From Marinomonas communis (lineage in GTDB: Bacteria; Pseudomonadota; Gammaproteobacteria; Pseudomonadales; Marinomonadaceae), in assembly GCF_004363305.1 (NCBI RefSeq), contig NZ_SNZA01000005.1, positions 1-64,000 on the forward strand: a stretch of DNA of 64,000 nucleotides. Direction: 5' to 3'. The notes beneath the pieces were generated by a model, which saw only the letters and a program-made list of their open reading frames with translations, was not told the DNA's origin and made no database searches. The position numbers and the translations under genes were made by a program. Below are positions 27,507-35,559 of this stretch, one piece after another (position 1 is the stretch's first letter; each line of letters starts with the position of its first letter).

Positions 27507-27986
27507 TTAATTTTCATAGAAGGTTAATGCGATACCATTTATACAGTGACGAAGCCCTGTTGGGGCAGGGCCGTCCTCAAAGATATGGCCCATATGGCTA
27601 CCGCAACGACGACAATGCACCTCTGTGCGAGTAATGAACCAGCTGCGGTCTTCTTTGGTTGCCACAGCGTTCGGTAGGCTGTCATAAAAACTTGGCCAGC
27701 CAGTCCCACTATCAAATTTAGTTTTGGAATCATAAAGTGCTAAATCGCACCCTTTACAATGAAACAGGCCTTCGCGTTTTTCATCGTTTAGAGGACTCGT
27801 GTACGCTCTCTCAGTGGCTTCTTCCCTAAGCACAGCGTATTCAAAGTCGGTTAGTAGTGCTCGCCACTCGGCTTCCGTTCTAGTGATTTCGAAGTTGGCT
27901 TCCTGCACACCTGATGCGATTGCGGTTAGGCCTCGACTCATAAGTGCAATAGCTAAAGTGCCTTGTAGAAAAGTACGTCGATTCAT
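27507..27986 (-). CDS. msrB: exported peptide-methionine (R)-S-oxide reductase (MsrB)
   Basis: A thiol enzyme of 159 residues that reduces methionine-R-sulfoxide in proteins. The N-terminus MNRRTFLQGTLAIALMSRGL is a twin-arginine signal, so it acts in the periplasm. The MsrB domain starts near residue 38, with zinc ligands in HCKGCD and HCRRCGSHMGH, the substrate stretch FDSGTGWPSF, and the catalytic cysteine in GLRHCINGIALTF. ATG 27986 is chosen because AGGAG precedes it by seven bases; ATG 28001 lies over that site. It is between the fasciclin gene and the anti-sigma gene. Thioredoxin cannot reach the periplasm, so the electron donor is not obvious. Confidence 0.93.
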   Translation of the reverse strand: MNRRTFLQGTLAIALMSRGLTAIASGVQEANFEITRTEAEWRALLTDFEYAVLREEATERAYTSPLNDEKREGLFHCKGCDLALYDSKTKFDSGTGWPSFYDSLPNAVATKEDRSWFITRTEVHCRRCGSHMGHIFEDGPAPTGLRHCINGIALTFYEN

Positions 27987-28021
27987 GTCTGAGCTCCTCA
28001 TGGTTGGTTAACTCTTTGTTA

Positions 28022-28050
28022 GAAACGATAAAAAAGCCAAGAAAGTTTCA
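28022..28050 (-). promoter_or_regulatory. possible ECF promoter for msrB, overlapping a terminator
   Basis: On the minus strand TGAAAC (28050-28045) is followed after 17 bases by CGTTTC (28027-28022), 36 bases before the msrB start. It resembles the fasciclin promoter but the spacer is one base longer. The -35 box overlaps the loop of the anti-sigma terminator. Confidence 0.35.
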
Positions 28051-28065
28051 GCTTTCTTGGCTTTA
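28030..28065 (-). terminator. terminator after the anti-sigma gene
   Basis: A perfect 13-bp stem: positions 28033-28045 pair with 28052-28064. On the minus strand the T run continues to 28031. It separates the sigma/anti-sigma operon from msrB. Confidence 0.85.
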
Positions 28066-28099
28066 GACGGTGGTTGAACGATGTTTGTTACAGTTGAAG

Positions 28100-28807
28100 C
28101 TAGAGTGCAATGGTATCAGCTACAGCCAGAACCGGGCCTGTTGGCTGGCCTGTAGGTGAGCCACCCTTAGGTTCTAAACTGATTGCCATATGAGCATTGT
28201 CTAAGTTATCTATCCAATCGCCATCAAGTGAAAACTGAGCCGAGTTGGTGATGTCCAACACCCCCAGTGATATAGGAGCGCCATCGCCTACAGCTACCCA
28301 TAATTCATAGTCTCCCTGCTCAGCAGGTTGACCTTTAATGGGGATGATTTTAATGGTCTGATCGTCGACATCGACTAACACGTCGATAACCAGATCAGAG
28401 GCGCTAGAGGTCAAGTAGGTCTGATAATTGGCTTCGAAAGTGTTAGGGGATAGCCACCACATCCCAAGAGCAAGCACCAAAGCCGCGGCAATACCCCAAA
28501 TGGGTGAGCGACTATTCTTCTCTTTCGAGTGTTTATCCATTGATGATGGCAACTCAACGACGGTATTTGTTTCCGTTCGGAGGAAATCATCGATCTTGGC
28601 TTTAACGTGTTCAGGTGGCACATGCTCTGGCCACTCACTGGCCAAGGTCGCGAGACGTTCCGACCAGTAAATGTACGCGGATTTCAGTTCAGGGTCCGTC
28701 GACATTTGTGCTTCAAATGCTTTTGCTTGTTGATCCGAAAGCAAGCCAAGAGCGTATTCTGCTGCAGTGATGTGATCTTCTGGTAATGAATTCATTGGCT
28801 CATACAC
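28100..28807 (-). CDS. RskA-like anti-sigma factor
   Basis: A 235-residue membrane protein predicted to hold the adjacent ECF factor inactive. Residues 1-95 are cytoplasmic, with the anti-sigma helices (AAEYALGLLSDQQAKAFEAQ; DPELKSAYIYWSERLATLA). A transmembrane helix spans about 103-121 (IWGIAAALVLALGMWW). The periplasmic part is the RskA/DUF-type domain (IIPIKGQPAEQGDYELWVA). Regulated proteolysis of RskA-type proteins is known in mycobacteria, but not shown here. It overlaps the sigma gene by 16 bases, so they are translationally coupled. ATG 28807 has AGGGG three bases upstream; ATG 28795 is an alternative. Confidence 0.88.
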   Translation of the reverse strand: MYEPMNSLPEDHITAAEYALGLLSDQQAKAFEAQMSTDPELKSAYIYWSERLATLASEWPEHVPPEHVKAKIDDFLRTETNTVVELPSSMDKHSKEKNSRSPIWGIAAALVLALGMWWLSPNTFEANYQTYLTSSASDLVIDVLVDVDDQTIKIIPIKGQPAEQGDYELWVAVGDGAPISLGVLDITNSAQFSLDGDWIDNLDNAHMAISLEPKGGSPTGQPTGPVLAVADTIAL

Positions 28808-29334
28808 CCCTTAAGTTTCTGAAGACTGCGACGTAGCCAAGTGCGCATAGTATTCAGCGGCACTGAAAATTTGTCAGCCAAGTCGGCATAGCTTAGGCCT
28901 TCTAAATAAGCACCTTTGACCGCTTCAGCTCGTTCCGCTTCTAAGGTGCCTAGGCAGTCTTCTATTTGTCGAGATATTTCATGGGAGTAAGTCACGGTCT
29001 CTGGACTGCTTTCTTCCGAATCCAAATCATAGTCATCAATGGATTCAGTGTGTTTGCTAGCCAAGGAACGTTTGCGATCAATGGCGCTGTTACGGGCAAT
29101 CGTAATTAACCATGTCATAGGGCTAAGGCCATTGACCTGATACTGACTAGCGTTACGCCAGATCTTGATATACGTTTCTTGTAAGACATCTTGTGCCAAA
29201 CTCTCATCTTCTAAGACACGTAAGCAAATGCCATATAGTTTCGCGCTGGTGCGCTCATACAGTTCGCTCAATGCCAACTTTTGACCTTGTGCAATTTCTT
29301 CTAGCAGTTGTTCGACTCTAGAAACATCGTGCAT
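28792..29334 (-). CDS. ECF RNA polymerase sigma factor, SigK-like
   Basis: A group 4 sigma factor of 180 residues. Region 2 (about 25-95) has the core-binding LYERTSAKLYGICLRVL and DVLQETYIKIWRNAS with the -10 recognition segment MTWLITIARNSAIDRKR. Region 4 (about 125-178) has the helix-turn-helix AVKGAYLEGLSYADLADKFS and LNTMRTWLRRSLQKLK. It lies immediately before its putative anti-sigma factor in the same frame set, overlapping it. SigK-type factors govern envelope and fasciclin-domain proteins in mycobacteria. I see no TGAAAC-N16-CGT promoter upstream of this gene, so autoregulation is not supported by sequence. It is divergent from efpL. Confidence 0.92.
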   Translation of the reverse strand: MHDVSRVEQLLEEIAQGQKLALSELYERTSAKLYGICLRVLEDESLAQDVLQETYIKIWRNASQYQVNGLSPMTWLITIARNSAIDRKRSLASKHTESIDDYDLDSEESSPETVTYSHEISRQIEDCLGTLEAERAEAVKGAYLEGLSYADLADKFSVPLNTMRTWLRRSLQKLKGCMSQ

Positions 29335-29519
29335 AGTGACTTCCTTTAAAAGTTAGGGGCATTCGGATGTGATTGTTTTATGTACGAATTAAAGTGTAGA
29401 AGAGATCGAATACTTTTGAGAGAAAAGCTGGCGTAATGCCAAAAACTGACATAGCATCAGCGACTGCGAATAAGGGCTCGTTTAAGCACCTTGGTTAAAT
29501 TTGTTTAGGACAATTGAAA

Positions 29520-30092
29520 ATGCCAAAAGCCAGTGAAATCAAACGTAATAATGCCGTTGAATACGATGGTAAAACTTATATTGTGCGTGATATCGAACGC
29601 TCGGTTCCACAGGGGCGTGCCGGTGGTAGCTTGTACCGTATGCGCATGTACGACGTCGTCACTGGACGTAAAATCGATGAGACGTTCAAAGATTCTGAGA
29701 TGCTGAATCTTGCTGATCTAATCCGCCGTCCAGTCAATTTCTCGTACTTGGACGGTGATGAGTATGTGTTCATGGATCAGGAAGATTACACACCTTTTAA
29801 CCTTCACAAAGATGCGATTGCTGACGAGCTTGAGTTTTTCAACGAAGATACAGCCGGTATCCAAGTTGTTTTGGTGAGCGGTGCTCCCGTTGCGATTGAG
29901 TTACCACAAGTCGTAGAATTGACTGTTGTTGAAACAGATCCGTCGATCAAAGGTGCTTCTGCAACGTCACGTACAAAACCTGCGGTACTGTCGACCGGTG
30001 CGACTATCCAAGTACCTGAGTACATTGCTAGTGGTGAGCGTATTCGAGTAAACGTGGAAGAGCGCAAGTTTGGCGGTCGTGCTGAAAAGTAA
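29520..30092 (+). CDS. efpL: elongation factor P-like protein EfpL (YeiP)
   Basis: An EF-P paralogue of 190 residues that relieves ribosome stalling at proline stretches without lysylation. It opens [18 protein letters not shown] and shares with E. coli YeiP the runs [33 protein letters not shown] and [13 protein letters not shown]. The tip loop is [13 protein letters not shown], with an arginine aligned to Arg33 of E. coli EfpL. ATG 29520 fits the family; an in-frame TTG two codons earlier is less likely. It is divergent from the ECF sigma gene and not linked to earP or epmA. Confidence 0.93.
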   Translation: MPKASEIKRNNAVEYDGKTYIVRDIERSVPQGRAGGSLYRMRMYDVVTGRKIDETFKDSEMLNLADLIRRPVNFSYLDGDEYVFMDQEDYTPFNLHKDAIADELEFFNEDTAGIQVVLVSGAPVAIELPQVVELTVVETDPSIKGASATSRTKPAVLSTGATIQVPEYIASGERIRVNVEERKFGGRAEK

Positions 30093-30127
30093 ACAGCGCT
30101 AGACGCTAGATTTACTTGATCTTATAA

Positions 30128-30156
30128 AGAAGCGGTTAATGCGATTAACCGCTTCT
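30128..30156. terminator. convergent terminator hairpin
   Basis: AGAAGCGGTTAAT (30128-30140) pairs exactly with ATTAACCGCTTCT (30144-30156), loop GCG. It lies between efpL (+) and the permease gene (-). The T-rich flank is better on the minus strand (CTTTATAAG). Confidence 0.65.
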
Positions 30157-30187
30157 AATCCTCTAACAATTCCCTTAATCATTATAC

Positions 30188-31252
30188 TCAATGATGGCTG
30201 TGCTGATGGCCCGATACTTGAGTTGTGAACAATGATTTCCCTAAGCTTAATCCCAGCAAAATAACCAGTAGCAGTGCGCTTAAGATCGCAAACCAATTGT
30301 CATGTGTTGCATCGGTGTATTGCCCTGAAGTGATCACCTGCCAGCCAGTGATGGACAAAACATAATCCACCATAAAACCGAATCCTAGTGCGCAGATCAT
30401 GACGCCACTTAGGTAACTGAATAGAGCGCGCTTACCCAGCAGCTTGTGGACGACGCCAAGTGTGGCGATGTTCGTAGCAGGCCCTGCCAACATAAATACG
30501 AGGACAGCTCCAGGGGAAACGCCTGCAACCAATAAACCCGCGGCGATAGGTGTCGATGCGGTTGCGCAAATGTACATGGGAATGGAGATGACCATCATCA
30601 CTAGCATGGCGAGCAGCCCATTGCCCCATTCTGCTAAAAAGCTCTGAGGCACATAGGCTTGTACAAGCGCTGCAAATCCCAGCCCTATGACTAACCAAAT
30701 GGCAATGTCATCGACCATTTCAGTCGCGGCATATCGCATACCACGAATAAAACGCTGGCTTATGCTTAAAGGGGAATCAGGCTTTTTCTGGCTACAGCAA
30801 CCTTTCGTGGCGCAGGATGAAGTGGTGTTTAAACGATCGTCTGAAGGTGATATAGACTCATCTTTCCCTACGAGAAAGCCTGCTGTCACAGCACTGGTGA
30901 TGGCTGCAATAGGGCGTATGATCGCCATAAATGGACCGAGCAAAGCCCAAGATAAGGCGATTGAGTCGACCCCTGTTTCGGGAGTTGAGATTAAAAAAGA
31001 GGTCGTTGCTCCTTTTGTCGCGCCAGCTTTCCTTAAGCCCGCCGCGGCAGGAATCACTCCGCAAGAACAGAGCGGCAAGGGGGCGCCAATAAACGCCGCT
31101 TTGACAACGGAGAAGCGTGATCGACGACCGAGTTGCTTTTCCATCCAGCTCATGGGAACAAACTCTTTTAATAAGCCTGCGATGATCAACCCTAATATTA
31201 GCCAAGGTGCCGACTCTAGGAATAACTCAATTAACGCATTGAACCAATTCAT
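30188..31252 (-). CDS. SO_0444-type Cu/Zn efflux permease (DUF318/ArsP_1 family)
   Basis: A 354-residue inner-membrane permease with about eight to ten helices in two halves. The first half has GAPLPLCSCGVIPAAAGLRKAGATKGA and FLISTPETGVDS; the second has IPMYICATASTPIAAGLLVAG and LAGPATNIATLG. Between them a cytoplasmic loop carries SSCATKGCCSQKK, likely metal-binding, and the C-terminus ends HQHSHH. Homologues annotated from Shewanella SO_0444 are predicted to export Cu or Zn. The ZntR-like gene ends nine bases upstream, so both are driven from the MerR-type promoter at 31725-31756. The metal is inferred. Confidence 0.87.
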   Translation of the reverse strand: MNWFNALIELFLESAPWLILGLIIAGLLKEFVPMSWMEKQLGRRSRFSVVKAAFIGAPLPLCSCGVIPAAAGLRKAGATKGATTSFLISTPETGVDSIALSWALLGPFMAIIRPIAAITSAVTAGFLVGKDESISPSDDRLNTTSSCATKGCCSQKKPDSPLSISQRFIRGMRYAATEMVDDIAIWLVIGLGFAALVQAYVPQSFLAEWGNGLLAMLVMMVISIPMYICATASTPIAAGLLVAGVSPGAVLVFMLAGPATNIATLGVVHKLLGKRALFSYLSGVMICALGFGFMVDYVLSITGWQVITSGQYTDATHDNWFAILSALLLVILLGLSLGKSLFTTQVSGHQHSHH

Positions 31253-31261
31253 AACAGCTCC

Positions 31262-31696
31262 TTATTCGTGATGGTGTTCAGGGACGATATCGAGTGTTTC
31301 AGATTCAAGTGCTTGGAGTATGGTGCAATCTTCAGCGCTTTCATGACCGCCACAACAGGCATTAGATAAGCGTTTCAACGAACGTTGGAAACGCTGTAAC
31401 TCTTGGATCTTAGCCGTGACTTGGTCCAGCTTATCATCCACTAATGCTTTGACATCCGAGCATTCGCTGTTGGCTTTATCGACTTCAATGGAAAGCAAGG
31501 ATTTAATCTCTGTTAGCGAAAATCCCACTTCCTTAGCGCGAAGGATAAAACCTAGCGTTTTGGCTTCTTGCTCTGAATAAAGGCGATAGCCATTTGCAGC
31601 GACCGAACTTGGACACAATAAGCCTTGTTTCTCATAAAAACGTAGTGTGTCGGCGTTGATTGAAAATTTCTTAGCAAGCTCACCAATACGAAACAT
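31262..31696 (-). CDS. zntR: MerR-family Zn(II)-responsive regulator (ZntR-like)
   Basis: A 144-residue metal sensor-activator. The MerR helix-turn-helix starts MFRIGELAKKFSINADTLRFYEKQGLL. A long dimer helix follows, with the cysteine of NSECSDVK at the ZntR Cys79 position. The C-terminal metal loop NACCGGHESAEDCTILQAL closely resembles ZntR NACCGTAHSSVYCSILEAL. The tail EHHHE adds histidines. ATG 31696 is chosen because GGAG lies six bases before it; an apparent longer frame would cover its own promoter. It is co-transcribed with the downstream permease and probably activates both genes. Confidence 0.92.
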   Translation of the reverse strand: MFRIGELAKKFSINADTLRFYEKQGLLCPSSVAANGYRLYSEQEAKTLGFILRAKEVGFSLTEIKSLLSIEVDKANSECSDVKALVDDKLDQVTAKIQELQRFQRSLKRLSNACCGGHESAEDCTILQALESETLDIVPEHHHE

Positions 31697-31724
31697 GATG
31701 TACTCCAAATCTTGATATGCCATC

Positions 31725-31756
31725 AGTATAAACCTTGGAGTAAACACAAAGGTCAA
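31725..31756 (-). promoter_or_regulatory. MerR-type promoter and operator of the zntR-permease operon
   Basis: On the minus strand TTGACC (31756-31751) and TATACT (31730-31725) are 20 bp apart, the long spacer typical of MerR-activated promoters. The spacer holds a dyad with ACCTT and AAGGT ends at 31732-31753. A ZntR/CueR-like operator in this position fits activation by DNA untwisting. Confidence 0.78.
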
Positions 31757-31782
31757 GCCTAGGTTTCGTATTGAGCCAAATT

Positions 31783-33618
31783 TTATTGGTATCCTTTTGC
31801 TTGCAGGGTGAATAGGTAAGCGTACCGCCCATCCATTTCCAATAATTGACGATGGGTGCCTCGCTCAATGATTTTGCCGTGCTCCATTACAATGATCTCG
31901 TTAGCGAGACGCACTGTGGAGAATCGATGGGAAATGAGGATCGCCATTTTACTGGCAGTATGCTCCTGAAAGTGAGCAAAGATTTCCGCTTCTGCTCCTG
32001 CATCCATCGCGGCGGTGGGCTCATCCAGTACCAGAATGTCTGCCTTCTCACGCATAAAGGCACGGGCCAAAGCTATTTTTTGCCATTGTCCGCCAGAGAG
32101 CTCTTGCCCGCCGCGGAACCATTTGCCTAACTGCGTTTGATAACCTTGGTTTAGATCACTAATAAAGTCTGTTGCTTTGCCGAGCTCAGCCGCGGTTGCC
32201 CAGCCTTGTTGATCATCAAAGCGATCGTTATCGCCTGCACCAATATTCTCACCCACAATAAATTGATAACGCACGAAGTCTTGAAAGATGACACCAATTC
32301 GACTCAACAAAGCTTGTTCTTGCCATTCGGTAAGGTCTAGACCATCCAGCAATATTCTTCCCTTGCTAGGTTGATAAAGGCGCGTCAATAATTTGATTAA
32401 GGTCGTTTTCCCAGAGCCATTTTCGCCAACAATCGCGAGACTATTGCCTGGTTTAATATGCAGCGTGATATCGGTTAAAGCAGGGATATCACTTTCAGGG
32501 TAGGAAAACGATACGTTTTCAAAGCGAATGCCATCCCCAGGGCACGGACCGTTTCGTAGACCTTCAATATTTGCGGCTGTCGGTTGTTCCAAGTATTCGT
32601 AGAGATTCGATAGGTACAAGTTGTCTTCGTACATACCACTGATACTGGTGAGTGATGAAGCAACCGCTCCTTGGCCTTGCTTAAACAGTAGCAGGTACAT
32701 GGTCATTTGACCTAACGTAATTGCCCCGACGACTGTTGAGGTGACAATCCAGCCATAAGCACCATAAAACACCGCCGTGCTGAGAATACCGAGCACAAAG
32801 CCCCAGAACTCTCGACGAAGAATCAGCTGCTTGTTTTCACGAAAAAGCTTCTCGAAAATGTCTCGATAACGTCCTAAAAATCGATTGCTTAATTGGTACA
32901 AGCGCACTTCTTTAATGTGATCTTCACGGGCAAGCAGTGTTTCTAGATAGTTTTGTTGGCGCACTTCAGGGGAGCGCCAACGAGCTAACATGAACGCATC
33001 GCCAGAGAACTTTGCTTCGGCAAAAAAAGCAGGTAATGCTCCAAGAATCAGTAATGTCAGAGCCCAAGGTGAAAACTGCCAGAGCAGCACGGCAAAGCTG
33101 GCAAGTGACACGCCATTTTGCAGTAGGGTAAAGGTTTTGGTGACAAGCGCGAGAGGGCGGCTAGAGGCTTCTCGTCTTGCTCGAACTAACTTGTCGTAAA
33201 ATTCTGAATCTTCAAAATCGGCGAGGGTGAGTTGTTGCGCTTTTTCCATGATCATCATGTTCACGCGTTGACCTAAGGAGAGCCTAAGGACTGACTGCAA
33301 AGCCACCAAGCCCCGTTGATTGGCGCTGGTCAGTAAAACCAGTGCTCCCTCTAGTAGAACGAACAATAAAGCAGGGAAATACTGTAGGGTTTGTGTTTGT
33401 TCATAGTGCTCCATGGCGGCGACTACAGAATCGACAATTAACTGGCCAACGTATGCCATCAGAGCAGGCAATACACCAGCAATCAGAGTCAGTAGCGCTA
33501 ATCCCAGTGTTAAACGCGGGGAGGTTTGCCAAACGAGGGTGATGGCGCGTTTGCTGTATCGAAAAACACCTAGCATATTTTTATCGATGGTGTTTTTAGG
33601 GGGCGCAGCAGGCTTCAT
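31783..33618 (-). CDS. ABC-type exporter, fused permease and ATPase
   Basis: A half-transporter of 611 residues. An N-terminal membrane domain of six helices (about 35-340) is followed by a nucleotide-binding domain (about 365-605). The latter has Walker A GENGSGKT, signature LSGGQ, Walker B ILVLDEPTAAMD and the switch in ISHRFSTVRLAN. The form resembles exporters of lipids, peptides or drugs; the substrate is not evident. The extended NBD insert (ENIGAGDNDRFDDQQGWATA) is characteristic of a poorly studied branch. It ends about 25 bases upstream of the zntR promoter and is probably monocistronic. Confidence 0.87.
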   Translation of the reverse strand: MKPAAPPKNTIDKNMLGVFRYSKRAITLVWQTSPRLTLGLALLTLIAGVLPALMAYVGQLIVDSVVAAMEHYEQTQTLQYFPALLFVLLEGALVLLTSANQRGLVALQSVLRLSLGQRVNMMIMEKAQQLTLADFEDSEFYDKLVRARREASSRPLALVTKTFTLLQNGVSLASFAVLLWQFSPWALTLLILGALPAFFAEAKFSGDAFMLARWRSPEVRQQNYLETLLAREDHIKEVRLYQLSNRFLGRYRDIFEKLFRENKQLILRREFWGFVLGILSTAVFYGAYGWIVTSTVVGAITLGQMTMYLLLFKQGQGAVASSLTSISGMYEDNLYLSNLYEYLEQPTAANIEGLRNGPCPGDGIRFENVSFSYPESDIPALTDITLHIKPGNSLAIVGENGSGKTTLIKLLTRLYQPSKGRILLDGLDLTEWQEQALLSRIGVIFQDFVRYQFIVGENIGAGDNDRFDDQQGWATAAELGKATDFISDLNQGYQTQLGKWFRGGQELSGGQWQKIALARAFMREKADILVLDEPTAAMDAGAEAEIFAHFQEHTASKMAILISHRFSTVRLANEIIVMEHGKIIERGTHRQLLEMDGRYAYLFTLQAKGYQ

Positions 33619-33668
33619 GGAACAGTCCTTGATAAATGAATCGAGGTCATTCTAACGCCAATATCGAT

Positions 33669-33685
33669 ACTGTTCACGCAACAGT
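33669..33685. promoter_or_regulatory. palindrome before the cobalamin operon
   Basis: ACTGTT (33669-33674) and AACAGT (33680-33685) form an interrupted palindrome with a 5-base centre in the 160-base gap between the ABC exporter and the cobalamin genes. A weak promoter follows (TTGACT 33699-33704, TAAGGT 33722-33727). It might be an operator; no regulator can be named. Confidence 0.3.
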
Positions 33686-33779
33686 GTGTGTTTTCAATTT
33701 GACTTGCTAATGGGGCACGGATAAGGTTCAAACTCAGATTTTATAAAGGTTTCATGAGCGAAGCCTTGGATAGGTAAAC

Positions 33780-35516
33780 ATGGCAGACGGTTCTTTTCAC
33801 AACTTTCCATTCACCGCAGTCGCGGGGCAAGAATCACTCAAATTGGCGTTGGTGTTAACCGCGATCAATCCTCGTATTGGTGGGGTGTTGATATCAGGCC
33901 CGCGTGGCAGTGCTAAGTCGACCCTAGCTCGTGGCTTAGCGGGCGTAATGCCTCACCTTGAGAGCAATGAAACCGCGTTTGTGACCTTGCCACTAGGGGC
34001 GACAGAAGATCGTCTGCTGGGATCCCTTGATATCGATTCGGTACTCAATGACAAACAAGTGAAATTTCAACCAGGGCTATTGGCGCAAGCGGATCAAGGC
34101 GTCTTGTATGTCGATGAAGTCAACCTACTTGCTGACAGTCTGGTCGATGTCTTGCTTGATGTGAGTGCCAGTGGCGTCAACCGAGTGGAGCGTGACGGTG
34201 TAAGCCATGTACACGACTCACGTTTTGTTTTAGTCGGCACCATGAACCCAGAAGAAGGGGAGCTGCGTCCTCAGTTGAAAGACCGCTTTGGCTTGATGGT
34301 CACGCTGTCCAATCAATATACCTTGGAAGAGCGTGTACAGATCGTGCGGCTACGTGATGAATTCGATCAAGATCCGAAAGGTTTCTGCGATGCGTTCAAG
34401 TACAAACAACGCAACTTGCGCCAAAGTATCAGCCATGCCAAAACTCGATTAAATACGATTAAGTGTGCGGATGCACTGCGTATGGACATTGCTAGTCGTT
34501 GCCAAGATGCCAATGTCGACGGTGTGCGTGCGGATATCGTGTGGGTGCGTGCAGCCATTGCTCATGCTGCATGGCGTGGCGCAAATACCGTTTCAATTGA
34601 AGATGTGCAAGCGGTAGAAGATTTTGTCCTCGCACATCGCCGCCAAACGCCGCCGCAATCAAAGCAATCGCCACCGCCAAGTCCGCCTCCATCTTCACGC
34701 CGGCCACCTGATTCTCATAAACAAGATGAGGGCCAAGGGCCGGGAAAGTCTTCACCTTCACCGCAGAATGATTCTGTCGGTGAATGGGGAAGTATGTTGC
34801 CAGAGTTACAAGCGACCAGTGACGCAGTGGTCATTGGAACTCAATTATTTAGTGAAGCCCCAGCGCAGAGTGGTAATTCAGCGCTGTTAGCCGGAAAGCA
34901 GCGCGGCTCAAGCCAAGGTGGAGCAAACCTTGGTAAGCGTCAGAGCGGCAGTATAGATATGGCACAGACTCTTAGAAGCAGTGCTGGGGAATGGCCCCCA
35001 AAGCAACTCGTGCGTCGCAAGGGGCGAGAAGGAAAACCGGTACTGCACTGCATTTTGCTTGATACATCGGGGTCGACTTTAGCTGACCAGACATTTGCCA
35101 AAGCCAAAGGTGTGATTTTGAACATCGCTGAACGTGCCTATTTAAGACGTGAGCAAATCAGTATCCTTGGCTTTGGTGGAGACCAAGTGGATTGGCTGCT
35201 GCCACAAGTGCGCGCTCCGCAAAATATTCGTGCACAACTGGATGCGTTCAGTGCCGGTGGTGGTACGCCCATGCATCAAGCGTTAGTCGATGCACAGCAA
35301 TATCTGGTGCAAGCGCTACGGCAGCAGCCAGAGCTTGAGCTAAACAGCTATATTTTAACGGATGGGCGCGTGTCCGGTGATTTTCCTGTCGCTGCTTGGC
35401 AAGGTGCTTTGGCTGTCATTGATACAGAACAGTCACCGATTAAACGTGGTCGTGCACAGGAACTTGCCCAAGCATTGAATGCCGATTACCTTTCATTAAG
35501 TCAGTTGATGGCTTAA
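33780..35516 (+). CDS. ChlI/ChlD-like magnesium chelatase-family subunit
   Basis: A 578-residue fusion of a AAA+ motor (about 1-290) and a VWA domain (about 415-575). The AAA+ part has Walker A GPRGSAKSTLARG, Walker B LYVDEVNLL and sensor GTMNPEEGELRPQLKDRFG. A Pro/Ser/Gln-rich linker follows at about 290-330 (PPPSPPPSSRRPPDS). The VWA domain has the MIDAS motif DTSGST and GGGTPMHQAL. Such proteins drive metal insertion with a large catalytic subunit, CobN for cobalt or BchH for magnesium. No such subunit is in the window. Heading the cobalamin operon, it is most likely the motor of a cobaltochelatase (inference). Confidence 0.85.
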   Translation: MADGSFHNFPFTAVAGQESLKLALVLTAINPRIGGVLISGPRGSAKSTLARGLAGVMPHLESNETAFVTLPLGATEDRLLGSLDIDSVLNDKQVKFQPGLLAQADQGVLYVDEVNLLADSLVDVLLDVSASGVNRVERDGVSHVHDSRFVLVGTMNPEEGELRPQLKDRFGLMVTLSNQYTLEERVQIVRLRDEFDQDPKGFCDAFKYKQRNLRQSISHAKTRLNTIKCADALRMDIASRCQDANVDGVRADIVWVRAAIAHAAWRGANTVSIEDVQAVEDFVLAHRRQTPPQSKQSPPPSPPPSSRRPPDSHKQDEGQGPGKSSPSPQNDSVGEWGSMLPELQATSDAVVIGTQLFSEAPAQSGNSALLAGKQRGSSQGGANLGKRQSGSIDMAQTLRSSAGEWPPKQLVRRKGREGKPVLHCILLDTSGSTLADQTFAKAKGVILNIAERAYLRREQISILGFGGDQVDWLLPQVRAPQNIRAQLDAFSAGGGTPMHQALVDAQQYLVQALRQQPELELNSYILTDGRVSGDFPVAAWQGALAVIDTEQSPIKRGRAQELAQALNADYLSLSQLMA

Positions 35517-35559
35517 GTTAGCCGAGCCAACGAAAACGAATTTTAGATAAGTGAATAAC

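Noticed and set aside
31697-31756. A longer ZntR-like protein starting at 31756
   Set aside because: The extension lies on the operon's own promoter, and family proteins start at MFRIGELAK.
33619-33779. A cobalamin riboswitch before the cobalamin operon
   Set aside because: The conserved B12-box and flanking motifs are not visible; only a short palindrome and a weak promoter are.
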